This document shows, piece by piece, positions 8,807 to 14,336 of a DNA stretch of 64,000 nt (position 1 is the stretch's first letter; the number at the start of each line of letters is the position of its first letter). This stretch comes from JBDSSS01 sp963764195. GTDB lineage: Bacteria > Actinomycetota > Actinomycetes > Actinomycetales > Dermatophilaceae. The notes under the pieces are model-generated. The model was not told the DNA's origin. It ran no database searches and worked only from the letters and a program-made list of their open reading frames with translations. The stretch is from positions 62,001 through 126,000 of the forward strand of contig CAVXRG010000001.1 in NCBI GenBank assembly GCA_963764195.1. The letters are read 5' to 3'. The position numbers and the translations under genes were made by a program.

Positions 8807-9016
8807 CTACCCGAGGTCGCGAAGTACTTCGTTGACGTAGGGGTCCTCCCCGACATACTCGCCAGGTTTGCAGTGGTAGCAGCGCCAGACGTCGTCGTGC
8901 TCCCGGTACCACTCGTGGTCACCGCAGTCCCGGCGCCCCTTGGCTGTTATGCCCAGATCGACCAGGAACCAGGGCAACTTGCGTCTGATCTCAGTCCGCC
9001 ATCTGTACTTGCCCAT
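8807..9016 (-). CDS. 69-aa protein with two CxxC/CxxH-like metal knuckles
   Basis: The sequence runs from a basic amphipathic N-terminus (GKYRWRTEIRRKLPWFLVDL) to a Cys/His segment, DCGDHEWYREHDDVWRCYHC, ending PGEYVGEDPYVNEVLRDLG. The Cys-His pattern (C..H ... CYHC) suggests one structural zinc. I have a vague memory of similar small proteins near actinobacterial mobile elements but cannot name a family. Start: ATG at 9016; a TTG at 9052 would add 12 residues. Neither has a strong ribosome site. It is the first gene of the island and is transcribed away from the rest. Confidence 0.6.
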   Translation of the reverse strand: MGKYRWRTEIRRKLPWFLVDLGITAKGRRDCGDHEWYREHDDVWRCYHCKPGEYVGEDPYVNEVLRDLG

Positions 9017-9092
9017 GACGCCGAGTGTCGCGACCTGAGCGTGAACTGACAACTAGCACGCACGGGCACGCGTAAGGGTTACCGGACATGCC

Positions 9093-9241
9093 GCGGACGT
9101 GACGTCCGATCCTGCCGCGGACTTGACGTCCGCTCCGGTGCCGCGTGACGGGACGGTCCGATCCTGCCGCGGACGGGACGTCCGATCCTGCCGCGGACGG
9201 GACGTCCGATCCTGCCGCGGACGGGACGTCCGATCCTGCCG
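9093..9241 (+). repeat. Island junction repeat J2: tandem array with three perfect 24-bp units
   Basis: Three exact 24-bp units, each beginning CGGACGGGACGTCCGATCC, lie at 9170-9193, 9194-9217 and 9218-9241, preceded by two or three degenerate units from 9093. Each unit contains the palindrome CGGACGggaCGTCCG plus the TGCCG half of the junction core. The open frame through it (CRGRDVRS repeats) is a by-product, not a protein. It fills the gap between two divergent genes. Confidence 0.8.
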
Positions 9242-9277
9242 CGCTGAGGACGGCTACGCTCGTCCGAATCTGCCACG
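9236..9277 (+). repeat. Secondary repeat shared with 11482-11526
   Basis: CTGCCGCGCTGAGGACGGCT, then ACGCTCGTCCGAATCTGCC, parallels CTGCCGCGTTGAGGGCGGCT, then ACGCTCGCCCGACATTGCC, at 11485-11524. The two copies differ at a handful of positions and have the same orientation. Both lie at module boundaries of the island. Confidence 0.65.
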
Positions 9278-9293
9278 AGGCGCAGAGAAGGCC

Positions 9294-9905
9294 ATGTGTG
9301 TCAGGCTGCCCGCTGTGCCAGCCGATGCACTGGTCCTCCGCGACGATGACCAGCTATACCCGTCACTGATCGAGGAAGGCTGGACGGTCATAGCGCGGTC
9401 CTGGGCGGCCCGCGTGGAGGTGACATCGCAGCAGCTGGCGCGGTGGACCGAATGCATTGCCTCCCTGCCACCGCAGACCACCTGCCGTGAACTTCAGGCG
9501 GCCGATGTGCCAGCAGCGTTGAGTTTGGACGCTGCCACGATCACCGACTATCCCGGCGGCGTCGCGACCGTTCACTCGCCACTGACCGCAGCTTCGGCCT
9601 CCCCGTCCGCGAGTCGTCGCGGGTTCGGCGTGTTCGACAGCGAGGCGGACCTGGTCGCCATGACCTTCGTCGACGTCGACGACAACCGCGCCGAGGTCGG
9701 CTTCACCGTCGTCGCGCAGCACCGACGCAGTAGCGGGTTGGCGACAGCGGTCAAGGCGGCCTCGCTACTGGCGTTGAGCCGCGACGGCGTGACGGTGGTT
9801 CGCACAGGCGGTTCCGACGAGAACCGGGGCATCCTCGCGGCGAACGCCGCCTTGGGCTTCAAAGTGGACGAGCACTGGCTCACCCTCAGCCCCCCGCAGC
9901 CCTAG
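9294..9905 (+). CDS. GNAT-family N-acetyltransferase
   Basis: 203 aa. The C-terminal half carries the GNAT core: LVAMTFVDVDDNRAEVGFTV strand pair, then a Q-x-x-R-x-x-G/A-like acetyl-CoA loop (HRRSSGLATAV, about 140-150), then GGSDENRGILAANAALGFKV, the usual N-x-x-x-x-x-x-N-x-x-L-G-F motif. The N-terminal half (LPAVPADALVLRDDD...) is less conserved. I start at ATG 9294 because AGAGAAGG sits just upstream and the longer frame to 9099 is made of tandem repeats. Substrate is unknown. It is the second island module, flanked on both sides by junction repeats. Confidence 0.8.
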   Translation: MCVRLPAVPADALVLRDDDQLYPSLIEEGWTVIARSWAARVEVTSQQLARWTECIASLPPQTTCRELQAADVPAALSLDAATITDYPGGVATVHSPLTAASASPSASRRGFGVFDSEADLVAMTFVDVDDNRAEVGFTVVAQHRRSSGLATAVKAASLLALSRDGVTVVRTGGSDENRGILAANAALGFKVDEHWLTLSPPQP

Positions 9906-9920
9906 ACCAACCGCGCCCGA

Positions 9921-9943
9921 GCGACGTCCGGAGATGCCGCGAC
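9921..9943 (+). repeat. Island junction repeat J3
   Basis: Core ACGTCCGGAGATGCCGC at 9924-9940, one base different from J1. It lies 18 bases after the GNAT stop codon and ahead of the recombinase. Confidence 0.6.
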
Positions 9944-9995
9944 TGGCGTGGTTACGGACGTTTTCCCGAGTGTCGGACCGGGGTCACGCTTGCAG

Positions 9996-10915
9996 ATGAG
10001 CACCTACGAGAACGTCCTGGTCCCGATCCCACTGCCTCCCGAATCTGACACGCTCAGACGCGCTGTCGCGGCCTACCTGGCCCGGTTCAAGGGCCAGTCC
10101 CGGGTCCACACCGAGTCCGACCTACGCGCGTATCTGACCTGGTGCAGTAGCCATGGCCTGGACCCGCTGACCGCGCAGCGACCCCACCTCGAGCTCTACA
10201 TCCGCTGGATGCAGGAGACCCGCCGCTACAAGCCCTCCACCGTGAGCCGACGCATCGCCGTCGTCGCCGGGTTCTACCGAACCTGCGTCATCGACGCCGT
10301 CCTCGCACACTCACCAGCCGAGCACATCCGCCGGCCGAACGTGCCCACCGAGTCACCCACCCTCGGGCTGACCCACCTGCAGTTCGAAGCCATGCTCGCG
10401 AGCGGTCGCACCTCCAGCAACGTCAACGACTTCGCTCTCGTCGCGATGCTCGGGCTCCTCGGGCTGCGGATCTTCGAAGCCTGCGGCGCGAGCATCAAGA
10501 TCTTGGCGAGGAACACGGCCACCGCGTCCTGCGCGTCACCGGCAAAGGCGGCAAGGTCGTCCTGACACCGCTGCCGCCGGCAGTGGCCCGCGCCATCGAC
10601 CGCGCTGTCGACGGACGTATCGACGGCCCGATCCTGCGGACCAGCCGCGGCACCCGGATGGACCGCCACTGCGCCACGCGGCGACTGCACCGCCTCGCCG
10701 AGGCCGGGGGCGTCCACGTCGCCCGGATGCACCCCCACATGCTGCGCCACACCTTCGTCACCACCATGCTCGACGCCGGCGTCGACCTACGCGACGTCCA
10801 GATCGCCGCCCGCCACGCTGACCCGCGCACCACCATGCGCTACGACCGGGCCCGCAAGAACCTCGACCGCCATCCCAACTACATCCTCGCCGCATACATG
10901 GCCGCCGGCACTTAG
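9996..10915 (+). pseudogene. XerC/D-like tyrosine recombinase, split by a 1-nt deletion
   Basis: The N-terminal SAM-like core-binding domain reads to GLRIFEACGASI (catalytic Arg I in GLR) and then leaves frame; the frame stops at 10563-10565. The rest continues in the +1 frame: GEEHGHRVLRVTGKGGKVVL (catalytic Lys hairpin), HMLRHTF (His-x-x-Arg), ARHADPRTTMRYDRA (His/Trp site and the Tyr nucleophile). Restoring one G between 10496 and 10497 would give ATCGAAGATCTTGGC (I-E-D-L-G) and a complete protein of about 306 aa. All six catalytic residues are present. The start is ATG 9996, or GTG 9948. It is a XerCD-like enzyme, not recognisably an integron integrase. It is probably the integrase of this island, now inactivated, unless the deletion is a sequencing error. 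Confidence 0.85.
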
Positions 10916-10970
10916 AAGACTGATCCTGGCAATGATCGGACGCGGCCTTCCCCGACGATCGGTTTTCGTT

Positions 10971-10983
10971 ATACGATTTTGTC
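10971..10983 (+). promoter_or_regulatory. Likely -10 element for a leaderless antitoxin mRNA
   Basis: TATACGAT lies 5 bases before the ATG at 10984 in an unusually AT-rich stretch (GGTTTTCGTTATACGATTTTG). No ribosome site is visible, so transcription probably starts at or next to the start codon. This is an inference from spacing. Confidence 0.45.
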
Positions 10984-11232
10984 ATGCCGGGTGATGACCA
11001 AGTGACGGACGAGCAGATCCAGAAGTGGGCGGACGAAGCCGAGGCTGGTTATGACGTCGAGCAGCTGAAGCGCCGCGGGCGAGGGCGCCCGGGGCGTGGA
11101 GCCGAGCCCACGCAAGTCATCGCCGTGCGGCTTACCGCCGAGGAGATCGCGGCGCTCGATGACTACGCGGCGCGGGAGCACCTGTCTCGCTCCGAGGCGA
11201 TCCGACGGGCCCTGGCCGGCTACGCCGCGTGA
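10984..11232 (+). CDS. Ribbon-helix-helix antitoxin
   Basis: 82 aa. The C-terminal 40 residues form a CopG/RHH fold: TQVIAVRLTAEEIAALDDYA for the beta strand and helix A, then REHLSRSEAIRRALAGYAA for helix B. The N-terminus is charged and rich in Arg/Gly (RRGRGRPGRGAE). Unlike classic antitoxins the DNA-binding part is at the C-terminus, so the N-terminal half would be the toxin-binding or linker segment. It overlaps the next gene by GTGA, the usual toxin-antitoxin arrangement, and is probably autoregulated through its own promoter. Confidence 0.7.
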   Translation: MPGDDQVTDEQIQKWADEAEAGYDVEQLKRRGRGRPGRGAEPTQVIAVRLTAEEIAALDDYAAREHLSRSEAIRRALAGYAA

Positions 11233-11471
11233 AGGTCCACCGCAGTGCACTCAAGCACGGGGTCCTGCCCGAGGACGCGGTCCACGCTGCCGACCTGTCG
11301 CTGTGGATCGAGCCCCTGGAGGAAGAGGAGTGGCCACGCCGCGAGCTGCGGCTCGGGTTCGACACTCAAACGCGACTGCTGGAGATCGTTGTGCTGATCT
11401 TCCAGAGTGGCGAGGAGATGGTCATCCACGCGATGCCGGCCCGGCGGCAGTACTGGGATCTTCTGCCCTGA
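11229..11471 (+). CDS. BrnT/RelE-like toxin
   Basis: 80 aa from a GTG that overlaps the antitoxin stop. The pattern VHRSALKHGVLPEDAVHAAD, then LRLGFDTQTRLLEIVVLIF, then VIHAMPARRQYWDLLP resembles small BrnT/DUF4258-type toxins, which share the RelE barrel and end in an IHAMPxR-like strand. Likely an mRNA- or ribosome-targeting endoribonuclease neutralised by the upstream RHH protein. The family call rests on these motifs and on gene order; I could not test it. Confidence 0.6.
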   Translation: MKVHRSALKHGVLPEDAVHAADLSLWIEPLEEEEWPRRELRLGFDTQTRLLEIVVLIFQSGEEMVIHAMPARRQYWDLLP

Positions 11472-11481
11472 AGTAACGCGC

Positions 11482-11526
11482 GGATCTGCCGCGTTGAGGG
11501 CGGCTACGCTCGCCCGACATTGCCGC
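11482..11526 (+). repeat. Island junction repeat J4
   Basis: Contains TCGCCCGACATTGCCGC at 11510-11526, two mismatches from the junction core, preceded by the GCGTTGAGGGCGGCTACGCT segment shared with 9236-9277. It separates the convergent RHH/BrnT-like and YoeB/YefM modules. Confidence 0.55.
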
Positions 11527-11537
11527 AGACCGAGTGG

Positions 11538-11795
11538 CTATCCGTAGTGGTATCGACAAGCAGCGATGCGGACTTCATCGCTGGTGATCTTGTAGACCAG
11601 GCGATGCTCATCGGTGATTCGTCGGGACCAGTAGCCGGCGAAGTCGTGTTTCAGAGCCTCGGGCTTGCCGATGCCCTCGTTGCCGTTGCGTTGGATGTCG
11701 ACCAGAAGTGCGTTGATGCGCTTGAGCACCTTGCGGTCCTGCGCCTGCCACCAGAGGTAGTCGTCCCACGCGTTCTCGTCCCAGACGAGCAGCAC
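11538..11795 (-). CDS. yoeB: YoeB-family toxin (Txe/YoeB)
   Basis: 85 aa from a GTG. It shows the full YoeB signature: VWDENAWDDYLWWQAQDRKV at the start, LVDIQRNGNEGIGKPEALKH in the middle, then GYWSRRITDEHRLVYKI and a C-terminal RIAACRYHYG. The catalytic His and Tyr near the end (RYHY) and the Glu/Arg pair (GKPEALK, SRRI) are all there, so the protein looks active. YoeB binds the ribosomal A site and cuts mRNA. It lies one base after the antitoxin stop, in the same operon. Confidence 0.92.
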   Translation of the reverse strand: MLLVWDENAWDDYLWWQAQDRKVLKRINALLVDIQRNGNEGIGKPEALKHDFAGYWSRRITDEHRLVYKITSDEVRIAACRYHYG

Positions 11796-11796
11796 G

Positions 11797-12054
11797 TCAC
11801 TCGGTCTCGATGAGATCGTGGGCCTGGCCTCCGCTGGCCTCGAGGCGCTCCATCGCGTCGAGCAGGCGTCGGGCGTTGGCCGGCGACCGCATCAGGTAGG
11901 CGGTCTCCCGTAGGGACTCGTAGTCGTCAAGGGAGACGATGACGACCGGCTCGTGCCCCGCTCGGGTGATGACGACCTCTTCGCGGTCGTTGGCGACGGC
12001 GTCGAGCACCTCGGCGTAGTGGGCACGGGACTCTGTGTAACTCATCGTCTTCAT
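11797..12054 (-). CDS. yefM: YefM-family antitoxin (PhD/YefM)
   Basis: 85 aa, beginning MKTMSYTESRAHYAEVLDAV, a textbook YefM N-terminus, then DREEVVITRAGHEPVVIVSL and DDYESLRETAYLMRSPANAR. The N-terminal half dimerises and binds DNA; the flexible C-terminus wraps YoeB. AGGAGGCG precedes the ATG at 12054; a longer frame to 12159 is not supported. The operator with two TGTACA-type hexamers lies directly upstream. Confidence 0.92.
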   Translation of the reverse strand: MKTMSYTESRAHYAEVLDAVANDREEVVITRAGHEPVVIVSLDDYESLRETAYLMRSPANARRLLDAMERLEASGGQAHDLIETE

Positions 12055-12064
12055 GATCGCCTCC

Positions 12065-12082
12065 TGTACAGAAAAATGTACG
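12065..12082. promoter_or_regulatory. YefM/YoeB-type operator: two TGTAC(A) hexamers 12 bp apart
   Basis: TGTACA at 12065-12070 and TGTACG at 12077-12082 are separated by AAAAA-type sequence with a centre-to-centre distance of 12 bp. Read on the minus strand this is GTACATTTTTCTGTAC just upstream of the ribosome site. The E. coli yefM-yoeB operator is known to use paired TGTACA hexamers at this spacing, so this is a strong match to the family rule. Confidence 0.7.
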
Positions 12083-12126
12083 TCTTGCTGGAGTTCGAGG
12101 CAAGCCGTGTGGCCCGACCATTTACT

Positions 12127-12191
12127 CATCTGCCGCTCGTCGGACGGGCGTCCGACCATGCCGCTCCTCGGACGGGACGTCCGACCATCCG
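12127..12191 (+). repeat. Island junction repeat J5 (double copy)
   Basis: A perfect core GCGTCCGACCATGCCGC at 12148-12164 is followed by a second, shortened one (ACGTCCGACCATCCGC) ending near 12192. Each is preceded by CGGACGGG, so GGACGGGCGTCC and GGACGGGACGTCC dyads form. The element separates yefM from mazF. Confidence 0.65.
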
Positions 12192-12209
12192 CTGATGTGG
12201 CCTCCGTCC

Positions 12210-12557
12210 CTAGAGCTGGAGGTGGATGCGGAGGGCATCGTCCAATTGGGCCATCTGATGAGCGGGGACCCGGCCGATGACTGACCCCAAGCGCTCCACG
12301 GATACCGAGCGGATCTGTTCCCCCTGCGCCTTTGAATCCACGCGAAGGCCGGTCTCCTGGGCGGTCAGCAGGGTCTGGAACGGGTACACCTGCGCGACGT
12401 TGCTGGTGACCGGCACGATCGTGACTACCCCGCGTCCTAGCCGTGCAGCACTGGTGTTGGCGCGGTCGTTACTCACGATGACTGCCGGCCGACGTTTGTT
12501 CGCCTCGCTGGCCCGTGCCGGATCCAGGTCGGTCAGGCGGATCTCACCGCGCAGCAT
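12210..12557 (-). CDS. mazF: MazF/PemK-family mRNA interferase
   Basis: 115 aa beginning MLRGEIRLTDLDPARASEAN, the typical MazF start (RGEI...LDP..GSE..K.RPAVIVS), followed by KRRPAVIVSNDRANTSAARL and VTIVPVTSNV. The central KAQGEQIRSVSVERLGSVIG is the conserved D/E-Q-I-R-S core that holds the RNA. The start at 12557 is chosen by homology; it overlaps the antitoxin gene by 14 bp. It should cut mRNA at a short sequence and is held in check by the RHH protein encoded upstream. Confidence 0.9.
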   Translation of the reverse strand: MLRGEIRLTDLDPARASEANKRRPAVIVSNDRANTSAARLGRGVVTIVPVTSNVAQVYPFQTLLTAQETGLRVDSKAQGEQIRSVSVERLGSVIGRVPAHQMAQLDDALRIHLQL

Positions 12558-12774
12558 CGGCAAGCCCATCCGCGGTGGTGACCTCCCACGCGGTCGCATC
12601 ACCCGATGCTTGCCACTCGTCCCAAGCGGCTGCGTAGGCAGCCTCGAGTTCGGGGTCCTGCAGCATACGAATGGCGCGCTGGATCGCAGCCGACCGGGAC
12701 GGTACGCCGGCCGACTGCACGTACCGATCCAAGGCGGCGACATCCTCTTCGGACAGGCTGATGCTCAATTTCAT
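12544..12774 (-). CDS. RHH (CopG-like) antitoxin of the MazF module
   Basis: 76 aa. MKLSISLSEEDVAALDRYVQ is a ribbon-helix-helix strand and first helix, and SRSAAIQRAIRMLQDPELEA the second helix. The C-terminal tail (WDEWQASGDATAWEVTTADG) would be the toxin-binding part. ATG 12774 is preferred by fold; ATG 12783 would add three residues. There is no clear ribosome site for either. A perfect 18-bp palindrome reaches up to the start and is the likely autoregulatory site. Confidence 0.8.
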   Translation of the reverse strand: MKLSISLSEEDVAALDRYVQSAGVPSRSAAIQRAIRMLQDPELEAAYAAAWDEWQASGDATAWEVTTADGLADAAR

Positions 12775-12781
12775 GAAGGTC

Positions 12782-12799
12782 ATGCTACCCGGGTAGCAT
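12782..12799. promoter_or_regulatory. Perfect 18-bp palindrome upstream of the MazF-module antitoxin
   Basis: ATGCTACCCGGGTAGCAT is fully self-complementary (nine-base arms, no spacer) and covers the position expected for the antitoxin promoter and start. Autoregulation by an RHH dimer binding here is the simplest reading. A looser ATATGCTGCC follows at about 12804. Confidence 0.65.
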
Positions 12800-12827
12800 C
12801 CAATATGCTGCCTCAGGGGCCTTCCCT

Positions 12828-12864
12828 CATCTGCCTCTCGTCGGACGGGCGTCCGACCATGCCG
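12828..12864 (+). repeat. Island junction repeat J6
   Basis: Core GCGTCCGACCATGCCGC at 12849-12865, preceded by CATCTGCCTCTCGTCGGACG, almost identical to the first J5 copy. It lies between the MazF-module antitoxin and the DUF4259-like gene. Confidence 0.65.
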
Positions 12865-12904
12865 CCGTCAGAGAAGGTCAGAAGAGGGTGTCACGCTCTA
12901 GGTT

Positions 12905-13324
12905 TCATACACCGCTCACCCGGGGGTCCGCCGCCAGCCGGGACCTGACGTCCCGCAGGACCTGCCGCGCCGCGGCCCAGGTCTCGACATCAAGCCAGAG
13001 CTCGCTCCCCTCGCTCTCGCCCTGCTCGACGCGAATGAGTGAGTCATAGGCCGACCTGACCACTTCGTCGGGCAGGTCGACACGGAGCTGGCCGGCGAAC
13101 TCTCGCAACTCCGGCTCACGCTCTCGCCCATCGTCGATGCATCCTTCGACTAGTGCTGCCGCGGCGATGGCTTTCGCACCGCGCGAGTAGTTGATGCGCC
13201 CTGAAGGCAGACGCAAGGCCCGCCCAACGCCTTGGTGGGCCTGGGCCACGCCGCCCCGGACAAGCTCATCAAAGAAGTCCACCGCGTCGTCATTCTCAAA
13301 CGGCCCGACACCCCATGTGCCCAT
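12905..13324 (-). CDS. DUF4259-like protein
   Basis: 139 aa. It begins MGTWGVGPFENDDAVDFFDE, the hallmark of the DUF4259 family (MGxWGxGPFENDDAxDFxxEL), and has an alpha-helical remainder with a mid-protein Ala-rich stretch (AKAIAAAALVEG) and acidic C-terminal half. Function of the family is unknown; members are often found as lone accessory genes, sometimes next to toxin or immunity genes. In this island it occupies its own module, with junction repeats on both sides. Confidence 0.75.
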   Translation of the reverse strand: MGTWGVGPFENDDAVDFFDELVRGGVAQAHQGVGRALRLPSGRINYSRGAKAIAAAALVEGCIDDGREREPELREFAGQLRVDLPDEVVRSAYDSLIRVEQGESEGSELWLDVETWAAARQVLRDVRSRLAADPRVSGV

Positions 13325-13383
13325 CGCCGAAGACTCCCTTTTCCTGCGTGCCCGGCGTCAACTTAAGGGCACACGCCATGACC

Positions 13384-13406
13384 AGCAAACGTCCGCTCTT
13401 GCCGCG
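13384..13406 (+). repeat. Island junction repeat J7
   Basis: AGCAAACGTCCGCTCTTGCC followed by GCG; core at 13389-13405. It shares the AGCAA flank with J1. It lies between the DUF4259-like gene and vapC. Confidence 0.6.
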
Positions 13407-13430
13407 GCCCGTGCGAGCTGATTGCCCCTG

Positions 13431-13841
13431 TTACTCGATGCGGAGGCGTTGAACGGGTTGGGCAGTGAGTTCTGCGATGAGGTCGAAGTCCTTGTCCATG
13501 TGCAGCACGGTGCGCTGGTTCAGTTCGGCGGCGGCCGCGATCAGCAGATCGGGGATGGACGGTGCGCGATGCTGGCCGCGCTCTGCCAACAGTCGTTGCA
13601 CCTCGACCGCGCGGTCTTCGGCCGCGGGGGTCAGGTACTCCACCGGCATCGCGGCCAATGGTGGGGACCCCATCGCTCGGGCCAGGTCGGCTGCTGACCT
13701 GGCGGAGAAGCCGGCCTCGAGCAGGGTGACGGTGCTGATGGCGACGAGTCCTCGCTCGACGCGGTTGGCCCACTCCTGCGCGTCCGGGCTTGAACCGAGC
13801 CGAACGAGGGCGGACTTGTCGATCAGCCAGGACGTGTTCAC
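13431..13841 (-). CDS. vapC: VapC-family PIN-domain ribonuclease toxin
   Basis: 136 aa. PIN-domain acidic residues are in place: Asp in SWLIDKSAL, Glu in VTLLEAGFS, Asp in SIPDLLIAAAAEL and Asp in VLHMDKDFDLIAE, the normal Mg2+-binding quartet. The N-terminal MNTSWLIDKSALVRL is typical of actinobacterial VapC. It overlaps the antitoxin stop by ATGA. VapC toxins cut tRNA or rRNA; this one's target is unknown. Confidence 0.92.
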   Translation of the reverse strand: MNTSWLIDKSALVRLGSSPDAQEWANRVERGLVAISTVTLLEAGFSARSAADLARAMGSPPLAAMPVEYLTPAAEDRAVEVQRLLAERGQHRAPSIPDLLIAAAAELNQRTVLHMDKDFDLIAELTAQPVQRLRIE

Positions 13842-14059
13842 GACCAGGCGTCGGACATGATCGTGTCGTCGTCAAGGTCGGGCAGCAGTTCGGCCACCGC
13901 CCGAAGGTCACCGGCGGTCACCGAAGCTGACGTGCGTCGGGCTTCCCGATGAAGGTGGCGGCGCAGGTACTCGGTCCGCGAGATGCCCAGTCGGGCGGCC
14001 TGCTCATCGAGCAGGGTGAGGTCTTCGGCGGGGAAGTTCCGAATCAACAGGTCGGGCAT
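13838..14059 (-). CDS. vapB: VapB-family (RHH/Arc-like) antitoxin
   Basis: 73 aa starting MPDLLIRNFPAEDLTLLDEQ, with LGISRTEYLRRHLHREARRT as the second RHH helix, then an acidic tail (AELLPDLDDDTIMSDAW) for toxin binding. AGGAGG at 14066-14071 on the complementary strand precedes the ATG at 14059. The inverted repeat at 14076-14092 is the expected autoregulatory operator. Confidence 0.88.
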   Translation of the reverse strand: MPDLLIRNFPAEDLTLLDEQAARLGISRTEYLRRHLHREARRTSASVTAGDLRAVAELLPDLDDDTIMSDAWS

Positions 14060-14075
14060 GGTCTACCTCCTAGAT

Positions 14076-14092
14076 ATCTGACGATATCAGAT
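14076..14092. promoter_or_regulatory. vapBC operator-like inverted repeat
   Basis: ATCTGA (14076-14081) and TCAGAT (14087-14092) are perfect inverted arms with a 5-base spacer, and two overlapping GATATC hexamers 10 bp apart strengthen the dyad. It sits just upstream of the vapB ribosome site, where VapB/VapC complexes commonly bind. Confidence 0.6.
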
Positions 14093-14105
14093 GCTCGACA
14101 CGCAC

Positions 14106-14168
14106 TCATCTGCCGCGGACGGGCGTCCGACCTTGCCGCTCCTCGGATGGGACGCCCGGGCATGCCGC
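14106..14168 (+). repeat. Island junction repeat J8 (double copy)
   Basis: Core GCGTCCGACCTTGCCGC at 14123-14139 and a one-mismatch copy ACGCCCGGGCATGCCGC at 14152-14168, again with the CATCTGCCGCGGACGGGC lead-in. This is the last element before the tRNA end of the island. Confidence 0.65.
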
Positions 14169-14241
14169 GATCGCGTGTTCTCTGGACCTGCCCGGGCCCG
14201 TCCGGCCCGGTCGCGACGAACAGTGGCGGAGGGCCGCAGCC

Positions 14242-14277
14242 AATGACGCCAATGACGCCAATGACGCCAATGACGCC
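14242..14277 (+). repeat. Four tandem copies of a 9-bp unit
   Basis: AATGACGCC is repeated four times without change just inside the tRNA-proximal end of the island. It is not part of a supported gene. Its copy number is likely to vary between strains. Confidence 0.9.
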
Positions 14278-14336
14278 AAGTCTGGCAAACGCCGGCCCGC
14301 ACCGAAGAGGCTTGGGCCGACGTTTCCGCAGGTGAC

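Noticed and set aside
9093..9241. CRISPR array
   Set aside because: The 24-bp units abut without spacers and no cas genes are near.
9099..9293. N-terminal extension of the GNAT protein with CRGRDVRS repeats
   Set aside because: It is a translation of the tandem DNA repeat; a good ribosome site and the homologous start lie at 9294.
9948..10915. Integron integrase
   Set aside because: Motifs fit XerC/D-like recombinases; I could not see the integron-specific insertion, and J sites do not match attC consensus. The cassette idea is kept only as a hypothesis.
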